From Allobosea sp. Tri-44 (GTDB taxonomy: Bacteria; Pseudomonadota; Alphaproteobacteria; Rhizobiales; Beijerinckiaceae), in NCBI RefSeq assembly GCF_004123845.1, contig NZ_NBDP01000053.1, forward strand, positions 248,001 to 312,000: a stretch of DNA of 64,000 nt. Direction: 5' to 3'. Shown here one piece after another: positions 23,407 through 31,430 of this stretch (position 1 is the stretch's first letter; the number at the start of each line of letters is the position of its first letter). Below the pieces are notes generated by a model that was not told the DNA's origin, ran no database searches, and saw nothing but the letters and a program-made list of their open reading frames with translations. The translations under genes were made by a program, and so were the position numbers.

Positions 23407-25194
23407 ATGGATCGGGTGGCTCGTACCCAAAGCGACCGGACAGTTCCCGATACGTCATGGCTGGGCGAGTTTGCCATTCTGACAGTGATCTGCCTGCTCG
23501 CGCTGAATTCCGGCCTGTACAATCTTTTTCCGCCAATGGGTTGGGTAGACCCGGGACTCTACATCTTCAACTTCCAGAATCTGGTCCAGAACATTGCCGA
23601 TTACGGCGCGAACTACCACAGCACCCGGGTTCCGTTTATCTTTCTGGGCTGGTTGAGCTACCGGCTCTTCGAGCCGGTTCTAGCGCAGCAAGTGCTTGTC
23701 AACCTGTGCTATCTGATCGGGCTTGGGTCCTTGCTGTGCGTGGCCCGGGCGAGCATCCCCCGGCAGAGCCTGCGTCTGGTTTTCGTTCTGGCCCTCGCCT
23801 TGAGCCCGGTCTGGATCCGATGCTTCGCCGAGGGTTACGTCGACGGCCTCGCCAGCGCCTTCGCGTTACTCGGGATCGCTGCGGCCTTGTCGAGGCGCCC
23901 CGGTGGATCGGAAGCCGTGCGTGGACTCACCGCCGGTGCGGCGGCGGGCTTCGCGGTGGCGACACATCCGGTACCGGGCATTTTCGCCAGTGCCGCCATC
24001 TTCATGATTTTCCTGACCGGCGCGACGGGTTGGCGCCGCCTATCGATCGCGATGCTGGGAGCGTTCTGCGGTGGTCTCGTCAGCCTCGTCCTGCTTGGGC
24101 TGGTTTCGTTCTGGCTGGGAGGCCCATTCCTCTTTCTTCTTCCCGGCGCCGAAGCCGGCACGCGCATGTTCAGCGCGCCGGGTTCGAGCTTCGCCCTGCC
24201 GATTTCTGTCTGGCTGCCAGAAGCGCCCCGTGCGGTTCTCGTGCCGCTCACACTGGCGGTCGTGCTGGCGGCGATCATGCTTCGCAGGGCCATCGGTCCT
24301 GATCGCCGGATCGATGGCCTCCTGCCCATCAGCTGTATCGCCCTGGGTATCCTCGCGCTGGGTGAGTTTCATCAGCGGGGCGTGCTGCAGTTCCGCTTTT
24401 ATGCAAGCTATCTCCTCATGATCTTCATACCGCTCTGCGCATCGCTGATCGGTATTGGACGCGACGCCAGTGCCAGAAGGGACCTCGCGCTCGCAGCGGC
24501 GCTGGCGCTCGTCCTAATTCCGGTCTGGAGGTGGGATGCGGCTGTCCGGTTCGATCTCGTCTGGGCGCTGCTTCTTGGCGGCTGCCTTCTGGCGCTGATC
24601 GCCTTCGCCCTGCGCCGAGCGCGCCTCGGCCTGTTGGCCGCCGTCTCGGCGCTGAGCCTCTCTGCTGCCACCGATGGCGAACTGGCCCGCACTCTCACCG
24701 TCGACAATCCGGCGAAGCCGCAGCTTCAGGCCCAGTTCGCGGCCAGGATTCGCAACGCCGTCGTCGCGGCCGGCGTCTCGGACCGCCGCATCGTGACCTG
24801 GTTCAATCGCGAAAGCGCTGAACGTGCCACCAGCTCAAGGGCGGTTTCGTCCTACGGCTTGTACTTTGCCGGAACGGTTTACAAGTTTTCGCTGTTCGAC
24901 GGCGCGACAGCCAGCATGGGCTGGGACTTGACATCGCTCGGCTTCGAAATGCCGAAGCTCGAGGGCGCCTTTTACCGGCAAATAGCTGCGCTTGCGAAGC
25001 GGCCGGCCGCTGCCGTGTTGCTCTGCGTGACCGAAGCGGAATGCCGGGAGGGGGCTCTGCGCGTGTCGCTCGAACCATCGCTCATCGTGTCGGAACGGCT
25101 GGCGACGCGGATCGAAATACCGGATCTCCCAATCATCCACCTCATCATCATCGAGATGGCATCTCGCCCGAAGGCGGGCGCAACGCCCGGCTGA
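23407..25194 (+). CDS. GT-C-like polytopic membrane glycosyltransferase, member A of a local family
   Basis: A 595-residue protein with about 10-12 hydrophobic helices and a soluble C-terminal domain from about residue 455. Asp48 in GWVDPG, in the first loop after helix 1, sits where GT-C enzymes (ArnT/PMT-type) keep the catalytic Asp. YHSTRVPF (70-77) and EGYVDG (142-147) follow. The C-terminal part has VTWFNRES and the pair Cys540-x5-Cys546. The same landmarks occur in the gene at 31431-33209, so the two are paralogues. The likely role is transfer of a lipid-linked sugar in the periplasm. ATG 23407 is preferred; 23350 is possible. No strong ribosome binding site is visible. Confidence 0.6.
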   Translation: MDRVARTQSDRTVPDTSWLGEFAILTVICLLALNSGLYNLFPPMGWVDPGLYIFNFQNLVQNIADYGANYHSTRVPFIFLGWLSYRLFEPVLAQQVLVNLCYLIGLGSLLCVARASIPRQSLRLVFVLALALSPVWIRCFAEGYVDGLASAFALLGIAAALSRRPGGSEAVRGLTAGAAAGFAVATHPVPGIFASAAIFMIFLTGATGWRRLSIAMLGAFCGGLVSLVLLGLVSFWLGGPFLFLLPGAEAGTRMFSAPGSSFALPISVWLPEAPRAVLVPLTLAVVLAAIMLRRAIGPDRRIDGLLPISCIALGILALGEFHQRGVLQFRFYASYLLMIFIPLCASLIGIGRDASARRDLALAAALALVLIPVWRWDAAVRFDLVWALLLGGCLLALIAFALRRARLGLLAAVSALSLSAATDGELARTLTVDNPAKPQLQAQFAARIRNAVVAAGVSDRRIVTWFNRESAERATSSRAVSSYGLYFAGTVYKFSLFDGATASMGWDLTSLGFEMPKLEGAFYRQIAALAKRPAAAVLLCVTEAECREGALRVSLEPSLIVSERLATRIEIPDLPIIHLIIIEMASRPKAGATPG

Positions 25195-25210
25195 GCCGGG
25201 CTCTTGCCTA

Positions 25211-26350
25211 TTATCGAGGTTTCACTGGCAGCAACTGAACGACCATATAGTGCAGATACCTGCTGCCGATCGAGAGCCTGCCGCCGTTGAGCAGAACCAT
25301 GGTTGAAAGCTCGATCGCATCGAGAGAGCCGTGCGCGGCAGAACAATCAGAACGTTCCTCGCATGCGATCACCACGACGACAGGTGAGTTCACATGGCGC
25401 AGCGCATAGGAAAGTTCATAAGGCGAGATGTCGAAGCGCCGCGGTAACAGGGTCACCGGCCCCAATTTAGGTGCACGCGCGGTCTGGTCCCACAATATGA
25501 CATGCCCCGCGCGGCGGACGAAGGGGCGCAGCAAGTCTTGAAAAGCGCGTTGCGCCACAAGCTTCGCCTGCTCCTCCTCGACCTGCCGGCGCGACGAGGA
25601 GGTCGCCCCGCCAATCGCGAGCATGGAGGCGGCGAGACTCAGTGCCAGCGCGCCGATGGCAAGCGCTTTGACAGTTCCTGGCTGGTCCGGCCGGGACGCC
25701 AGCGCCAGGATGCCCAGAAAAGGTCCCAAGGTTGCGCCGGCCAGGAGCAGTGGCGCCGTCGCATTGGCAGCGCCGACGCTCATCGAGCCGGTCACCGCGA
25801 CGAGCAACGCAACGCCAATTGCCGCAGCGACGGTTAGAAGGCGTGGTTGAATCCGCCAGATCGTCCCCATCAGCGCCATGACAAGAAGAGTCGCCACAAA
25901 CCCGGTCGCAGTGCCGGGGGCTCGCGCCAGCAACAATAGCCAGCCCGGATTGCAACCCAGGGCCAAAGCGGCGAACAGGCCCATGAGGGCGGTCGAGCGC
26001 AGCGCAGCGCAGACGAAAGCGGCCGCGCAGGCGACACCCTGGAGGATCATGGCGATAAGCAGCACCGCCCCGGCGGGAGTCAGCGCCCGGGACTGCTGCA
26101 GGTCCAGCAGCGGACCCAGCGGCATCCAATCCACTGACGGCGCCGGGCGCGCGGATGCGGGAAGCAACGCCTCCAGCAATTGCAGCATCGACGTCGGCGA
26201 AGCGCCGATGCGGTCGAAGCCGAGGGAGCCGGATGCCGCAATCAGCATGACGATCGGGAGGATAATAGCCGGAAGCATCATCCAGCTATTCGCCATCCTA
26301 CCCTGGAGCCCGGCAGGGCGCCCGGCGACAGCGAGCACTGTTACTGTCAT
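25211..26350 (-). CDS. Membrane protein related to the GT-C-like family, shortened (member C)
   Basis: A 379-residue protein with about 8 hydrophobic segments and a soluble C-terminus. It shares with members A and B a segment like ALGCNPGWLLLLAR, a later HVILWDQ in place of WFNRES, and the pair Cys330-x5-Cys336 followed by a similar strand-rich ending. It lacks clear WVDP and GYVDG motifs and is 200 residues shorter, so it may be an inactive or regulatory paralogue or a deletion derivative. It is convergent with member A, 16 bases apart, and last in a minus-strand surface-sugar unit. The alternative start is 26296. Confidence 0.5.
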   Translation of the reverse strand: MTVTVLAVAGRPAGLQGRMANSWMMLPAIILPIVMLIAASGSLGFDRIGASPTSMLQLLEALLPASARPAPSVDWMPLGPLLDLQQSRALTPAGAVLLIAMILQGVACAAAFVCAALRSTALMGLFAALALGCNPGWLLLLARAPGTATGFVATLLVMALMGTIWRIQPRLLTVAAAIGVALLVAVTGSMSVGAANATAPLLLAGATLGPFLGILALASRPDQPGTVKALAIGALALSLAASMLAIGGATSSSRRQVEEEQAKLVAQRAFQDLLRPFVRRAGHVILWDQTARAPKLGPVTLLPRRFDISPYELSYALRHVNSPVVVVIACEERSDCSAAHGSLDAIELSTMVLLNGGRLSIGSRYLHYMVVQLLPVKPR

Positions 26351-26491
26351 GCCTGCCACCCCGGGGCTTTCGGGCTGAGTCCTGAAACTCTGCCTCTGCT
26401 CAGCGATCGCGCTGCTTTAGCAAATGCGCCGCCTCGCCATAAGACGCCAATGGCAGCGAAGTGCCCGAGGAGCAGAGACCGCGCGGGCCGC

Positions 26492-27316
26492 CTACTTGGC
26501 CGATTTGGCGCGCCTCTGCTCGTAATACGCCTCGATATTGACCGGGACCTGATAGTCGTAGCCGAGAAGCTTGCGCTCGTAGGGGTCCTGCGTGAAGTCG
26601 TCGCCGAGAACGGTCGGCATGTCGACCTGCTGCTTCATCATCGGGATGGTGTAGACGTGATTGACGGCGCGGCGCGGCGTCTCGGTCCGGTTCACCCCGC
26701 CGGCATGATAGACCATGCAGTCAAGCACGATGAAGGAGCCGGCGGGCGCGACCGCTTGGACTTCGAGCGCCTTGACGATGGTGTCGGACGGGAAAGCCTC
26801 CTGCTTGTGGCTGCCCGGCACAACGTGGGTCGCGCCGTTATCGAGCGTGAAGGGATCGATGCAGAACAGGGCATTAAGCGCCAGGGGCCGCGACGAGACA
26901 TAGTGCTGATAGGGCAGGTCGCGGTGATAGGCGCTCTGATTATAGCGCTGGGCCCGGCCGGGATTGATCACGCCATTCTGCTGGTTGAGCAGAAATGCCT
27001 CGCCCATCATCCGTCGGCAGATCTCGGCCACCGCCGAGTTGCGCGCGAGATCCAGGAAGGCGCGATCATAAACCATCGGCACGCGCACCGTGTTGTGCTC
27101 GTCGATCGCCGCCAGCTGCTCGCGCCCGAAACGTTCTTCCATCTGCTGCTTGGCGGCATCGAACTTCTGCGACAGCAGCGCGAGCTCCTCGCTGGAATAG
27201 CCACCGTCGACGATGGCATAGCCTAGCAGGCGCAATTGCTCGATCGCGTGGTCGATCGCCGTTTCCGAGAGCGTTTGCTCGCGGACGCCATAACGTGGGA
27301 AGGCTTCGTCTGACAT
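26492..27316 (-). CDS. Phytanoyl-CoA dioxygenase (PhyH) family protein
   Basis: A 274-residue Fe(II)/2-oxoglutarate oxygenase relative with a double-stranded beta-helix. The metal facial triad is His131 and Asp133 (YHRDLPY) with His204 (VYHAGGVNRT), and Arg in TPRRAVNH may bind 2-oxoglutarate. In polysaccharide loci such proteins are thought to hydroxylate or otherwise oxidise a sugar or lipid intermediate. It lies 82 bases downstream of rfbA on the same strand. The substrate is unknown. Confidence 0.8.
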   Translation of the reverse strand: MSDEAFPRYGVREQTLSETAIDHAIEQLRLLGYAIVDGGYSSEELALLSQKFDAAKQQMEERFGREQLAAIDEHNTVRVPMVYDRAFLDLARNSAVAEICRRMMGEAFLLNQQNGVINPGRAQRYNQSAYHRDLPYQHYVSSRPLALNALFCIDPFTLDNGATHVVPGSHKQEAFPSDTIVKALEVQAVAPAGSFIVLDCMVYHAGGVNRTETPRRAVNHVYTIPMMKQQVDMPTVLGDDFTQDPYERKLLGYDYQVPVNIEAYYEQRRAKSAK

Positions 27317-27398
27317 TTCGCGTTCTCGCAGTAGAGGATTGCTAAATCGTACTTGGCTGCTTCGCCCTTCCAGGCAGTCTCAAAATACTCGACGCAGT

Positions 27399-28271
27399 CT
27401 AGTAAGAGCCATCGGCAAGGGTGATGAGATAACGACCATAGGGGCTCTTGCCGACGCGCTCACCGAGTGCGCGCAACTGCGCGGCATCGATGAAGCCACG
27501 ATCAAAGGCGATCTCCTCGGGGCAGCAGATTCGCGTGCCCTGACGCCGCTCCAGAGCCTGGACGAAATGCGAGGCGTCGGTCAGTGAGTCGGGTGTGCCG
27601 GTGTCGAGCCAGGCAAAGCCCCGGCCGATCAGTTCGACGCGCAGCCGGTTCTGCTCGAGATAGCGCCGATTCACATCGGTGATCTCAAGCTCGCCGCGTG
27701 CCGAGGGCTTGATCGAGGCCGCGATGTCGACCACCTCCTCGTCATAGAAATAAAGGCCCGTCACGGCCCAGTTCGAACGCGGCTTGGCCGGCTTCTCCTC
27801 GATCGAGATTGCGCGCCGCTCCTTGTCGAACTCGACGACGCCGTAGCGCTCCGGGTCGGTGACGCGGTAGCCGAACACGGTCGCACCTGTCGGCTGCGAT
27901 ACGGCATTCGCCAGCAGACCCGACAATCCGGCGCCATAGAAGATATTGTCGCCCAGGATCAGCGCCGACGGCCCGCCGCGGACGAAATCGGCGCCGATGA
28001 TATAGGCTTGAGCCAGACCTTCGGGCTGGGGCTGCGCGGCATAGGACAGGGATAGTCCCCAATCGGAGCCGTCGCCGAGCAGATCGCGGAATTGTGGCAG
28101 GTCGCGTGGCGTCGAAATAACGAGTATTTCGCGGATCCCGGCCAACATCAGGACCGAGAGCGGATAATAGATCATCGGCTTGTCGTGAACCGGCAAGAGC
28201 TGCTTGGACGTGACCCTGGTCATCGGGTGAAGCCTGGTCCCGCTTCCGCCCGCCAGAATGATCCCCTTCAT
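27399..28271 (-). CDS. rfbA: Glucose-1-phosphate thymidylyltransferase
   Basis: A 290-residue nucleotidyltransferase that makes dTDP-glucose from dTTP and glucose-1-phosphate. The N-terminal GGSGTRLHPMT binds the nucleotide, PMIYYPLSVLMLAGI follows, and LGDNIFYG carries the catalytic metal Asp. IEEKPAKPRSNWAVTGLYFYD completes the family pattern. It supplies the substrate of RfbB, encoded 9 kb away. rfbC and rfbD are not in the window. It sits 46 bases after the GT2 gene in a minus-strand operon. Confidence 0.95.
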   Translation of the reverse strand: MKGIILAGGSGTRLHPMTRVTSKQLLPVHDKPMIYYPLSVLMLAGIREILVISTPRDLPQFRDLLGDGSDWGLSLSYAAQPQPEGLAQAYIIGADFVRGGPSALILGDNIFYGAGLSGLLANAVSQPTGATVFGYRVTDPERYGVVEFDKERRAISIEEKPAKPRSNWAVTGLYFYDEEVVDIAASIKPSARGELEITDVNRRYLEQNRLRVELIGRGFAWLDTGTPDSLTDASHFVQALERRQGTRICCPEEIAFDRGFIDAAQLRALGERVGKSPYGRYLITLADGSY

Positions 28272-28317
28272 ATCCCTAACCCTGTCTCGAAGCTGAGCGG
28301 AACTGGCCGCATGGATA

Positions 28318-29334
28318 TCACCCGGCCGAACTCGTCAACGCTGGGGATGTGCCCCTGCGCTCGCTCCGGCCATGATCGCGCTGCTGGATCTCGCCACCGC
28401 GAATACGCTTGTGAACGATGAAGAGCGGCCGGTCTTTGGCCTCCTCGAAGGCCTGGAACGCAAGCACGCCAACCAGCATCAGTCCGGAACCGAGACCGAT
28501 CGCGATCAAGGAACAAAGCGCAAGAGCGGCACTGCGGGCAATCCCCGCAGATGCGGTATCGAGGCCCAGAAGCGCGATCAGCAGGAGGGCCACGCCGGAC
28601 AGCACGACCAGTCCGGTCGCCCCCAAAAGCAAGCGCTGCAAGGACGAAGCATAGAACTTCATACCCTGAAATGCGTGCATGAACAGGCGCTTGAAATTGT
28701 ATGAGGATCTGCCGTGCGGGCGTTTCTCGCGCGCGAATTCGATCTCGGCATGGGCGAAGCCGAGCCAGTATAGAATGAAAAGATAGTGGCGGTTGGGCTC
28801 TTTCAGCGACATGTAAGCCTCGACCACAGGGCGCGTGATCAAGGTGAAAGTGCCGTATTCGGGATCGATCCGCCGCCCGGCGATCCATTCGAGAAATCTG
28901 AAGTAAGCCTTGCCCATCAGGACGCGCGAGCCCTTCTGGTGAGCGGTCTTGCGCTTGGCATACACCACGGGTGCTTCGGTTGCGGTCGCCTTTTCGTAGA
29001 TGAGCGGGATGGCCTCGGGCTGATCCTGCAGATCGCCATCCATGACGACGACCTTCTCGCCGCAGCATTCGGCAAGGCCGGCCGAGATCGCGATATGCTG
29101 CCCCTGATTGCGTGCGAGGCGCAGCAACGTCACCCGCGAATCACCGGCGACGGCCTCCAGCAGCAGTTCCCAGGACCCATCCGGCGAAACGTCGTCGACG
29201 AAGATGATTTCGTAGTCGACCTGCATCCCGACCAACGCCTTCGTCAGCCGGTCGTACAGTTCGAAGATAGCGGCTGCGCAGCCATAGATCGGGATGACGA
29301 CGGACAGGTCGCGAGCACTGCCGCTAGAGATCAT
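28318..29334 (-). CDS. GT2 glycosyltransferase with C-terminal membrane helices (ArnC/GtrB-like)
   Basis: A 338-residue inverting transferase. DVSPDGS and the metal motif Asp99-Gly-Asp101 in VVMDGDLQDQPEAI are intact. The domain ends with RPHGRSSYNFKRL, then two hydrophobic helices at about 240-310. This layout matches polyprenyl-phosphate sugar transferases (DPM1, ArnC, GtrB), which load a sugar on undecaprenyl phosphate. That product is the donor used by GT-C enzymes, so it could feed the GT-C-like proteins in this locus. Its start overlaps the stop of the methyltransferase gene upstream by 4 bases. Confidence 0.87.
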   Translation of the reverse strand: MISSGSARDLSVVIPIYGCAAAIFELYDRLTKALVGMQVDYEIIFVDDVSPDGSWELLLEAVAGDSRVTLLRLARNQGQHIAISAGLAECCGEKVVVMDGDLQDQPEAIPLIYEKATATEAPVVYAKRKTAHQKGSRVLMGKAYFRFLEWIAGRRIDPEYGTFTLITRPVVEAYMSLKEPNRHYLFILYWLGFAHAEIEFAREKRPHGRSSYNFKRLFMHAFQGMKFYASSLQRLLLGATGLVVLSGVALLLIALLGLDTASAGIARSAALALCSLIAIGLGSGLMLVGVLAFQAFEEAKDRPLFIVHKRIRGGEIQQRDHGRSERRGTSPALTSSAG

Positions 29335-29999
29335 AATGTTTCAGACTCCCCGGAATGGATTTCGGCCTGGTGAAGATCTTCGATCGGCGTGCCAATCTCC
29401 ATGACCCAGTAGGTATAGGGGAACCAGTTCCGATGAATCAGGTGCCCTTTGACATCCGAGTACGATTCGCGGGCCAGTTGCGCATAGGCTTCCGGCGTCC
29501 GCACGTTCTGGCCACGATCCTTCGAGATGATCCAGCGCGCGACTGGATTTTGACCAGCGACGAAGGTGCCGTCCACGGTGACGATCCGCCCGCCCGGCTT
29601 GAGAGCGGGGATGAGGATCCGGAACAGTCCCCTCACTTCGTCGTCATCGAGATGGTGGAGAAGGCCGGTCGCAAGAACAAGATCGAACTCTCCAAGACCA
29701 CCCAGGGCGTCGGCGTCGAGCAGGGCCGCATGAAAGCTGCCGCGAGATCCCCAACGGCTTCGCGCCTTCTCGATATAGGGCTCGCTGACATCGTAACCGA
29801 CATAGTCGACATCCGGTAGAACGGACAGGATGTCGGCGGTGCCGCAGCCGACATCGAGCACGCGATCGCCGGCACGCGCCTTGAAGAACGCGCCCTGCAT
29901 CCAGCGGCGATTGCGGCCGGCTCCCATCAGCGCCTGGGCGAAATCATAGACGGCCGGGTGCGACAGGACAGCCCGGATCCCCTTCGTAATTTGTGCCAT
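29331..29999 (-). CDS. Class I SAM-dependent methyltransferase
   Basis: A 222-residue protein. Motif I is VLDVGCGTADIL, followed by DYVGYDVSEPYI and the helix segment DLVLATGLLHHLDD. It overlaps the GT2 gene by 4 bases (ATGA) and is preceded 15 bases earlier by another methyltransferase gene. This tight spacing suggests a shared role, probably sugar or lipid-linked sugar methylation. Confidence 0.85.
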   Translation of the reverse strand: MAQITKGIRAVLSHPAVYDFAQALMGAGRNRRWMQGAFFKARAGDRVLDVGCGTADILSVLPDVDYVGYDVSEPYIEKARSRWGSRGSFHAALLDADALGGLGEFDLVLATGLLHHLDDDEVRGLFRILIPALKPGGRIVTVDGTFVAGQNPVARWIISKDRGQNVRTPEAYAQLARESYSDVKGHLIHRNWFPYTYWVMEIGTPIEDLHQAEIHSGESETL

Positions 30000-30014
30000 C
30001 CCTCGTCCTTTCAG

Positions 30015-31010
30015 CTACGCCGCAACAGTGTCTTGGGCGGGAGGAACGGCAGTCGCGTCACTGGTGCTCCCGCCGCTGGCTCCGGCGCGCTTTCTGGCAA
30101 CGACGACGCGGCTCCCGCCGGCTGGCCAACGCATGCCACGCAGCGTGAGTTTCACTTCCATATCGAGGATCGCCTGCAAGATGCGGTTAAGCTTGGGCGG
30201 GATGTTGAATTCCCGTCGAGCAAGCTCGCGCGGATCCTGGGCCGGGCCCGCCTTGCGGGAGCGCACCCGCGCCAGCGCCATCATCGGCAGTAGAAAGACG
30301 GTGTAACTCGTCGAGAACAGGACCTCGAAGCCGGCGCGCTCCAGCTTGGCTTCTAGCTCGCCGCGAACATAGCGGCGCTCATGATGCGCAATATCGTCGG
30401 AGACGCTCCAGAGCGAAGGATGCTGCGGCACTGTGGCAATGAAGCCGCCCCCTGGCACCAGCGCTGCCGCGATACCTGCGATCGCCTCCTCATCCCGGTC
30501 TATATGTTCCAGCACATCGAAGCAGCCGGCAAGATCAAAGGCGTCGCGCAGCGGCATCCTGCGCGCATCGGCCTGCAGGAGTTCAACCTGCGCGGGCAGG
30601 CGCGGGCGGGCGAGCGAAAGTCCTGCAGTGTGGATCTCGGTTCCGACGATGCGGCGCCAACGCCGGCTCGCGGCAAGAGCCCCGATGACATTGCCCGAGC
30701 CGCAACCGATCTCGCAGAAACGAGTCGCCTCGGGGAAATAATTGTCGACGAGACCGCTGATGAGTCGGCGGCGGGCGGCAAACCAGAAATGACCGATCTC
30801 CGCCTGAGCGAGGAAGGTGAAATCGGCTGGATCAAAACCGGTCAGCGTATCGGCGAGCGCCGGAGCGGTCAACGGAATGCCATCTCGCTGCTGGAGCACG
30901 TGTCCACAGGATTTGCACACCCATCCCACCGGAAGAGCAGCTTCATCTAATCCAAAAGGTGTTTCATCGTCGCAAGAGAAGCAACGGCGCATTGCCATCA
31001 TATCAAGCAT
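30015..31010 (-). CDS. SAM-dependent methyltransferase with N-terminal zinc ribbon
   Basis: A 331-residue protein. Cys10/Cys13 (CFSC) and Cys32/Cys35 (CKSC) form a likely zinc ribbon. The catalytic domain follows, with CEIGCGSGNVIG as motif I and FDVLEHIDRDEEA as motif IV region. The C-terminal 80 residues contain a hydrophobic stretch (TSYTVFLLPMMALARV) that may touch the membrane. The start at 31010 is a compromise; several Met codons follow closely. It is the first of four tightly spaced minus-strand genes. Confidence 0.8.
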   Translation of the reverse strand: MLDMMAMRRCFSCDDETPFGLDEAALPVGWVCKSCGHVLQQRDGIPLTAPALADTLTGFDPADFTFLAQAEIGHFWFAARRRLISGLVDNYFPEATRFCEIGCGSGNVIGALAASRRWRRIVGTEIHTAGLSLARPRLPAQVELLQADARRMPLRDAFDLAGCFDVLEHIDRDEEAIAGIAAALVPGGGFIATVPQHPSLWSVSDDIAHHERRYVRGELEAKLERAGFEVLFSTSYTVFLLPMMALARVRSRKAGPAQDPRELARREFNIPPKLNRILQAILDMEVKLTLRGMRWPAGGSRVVVARKRAGASGGSTSDATAVPPAQDTVAA

Positions 31011-31430
31011 TCTGCCATCTGCTGTGTGCCTCAAATCTGGCGCCCTACTGATCACAATTTGTGCGCGATTCAAGCCCTGCCCGTGCGGTTCCCTATAGTC
31101 AGATACGGGATATGGTAATTTAGCGACAGTCCCTTTTCGCCACGGTAGGGGCCTACGTTCTTGTACTGAGCCTCCGGCGCACGGTCCGCTTGCTGTGCTT
31201 GACACCCGTGCTGTGTACCCTGTCCCAGGTGTCGAAGCTATGAAGGTTGTTCATCCGGGTCTCGACCGGGAGACCGGGGTTGTCGACCGGCTGCATGACT
31301 GGAACGGCGCGTATCGAATCATCCTCGTCACCGGCGGTGTCGGCTGCATGTCGACAACTCGATCTCGGACAACGCCAGTTCTGCCTCTCCGACATCCAAG
31401 CCGGGCGAGGGCCGATCGAGGGGCCTGCGC
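31011..31430. other. Intergenic region, no supported gene
   Basis: A 420-base gap between two minus-strand genes. It probably holds the promoter of the methyltransferase-GT2-rfbA unit. I see no convincing coding sequence, repeat or RNA gene. Confidence 0.5.
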
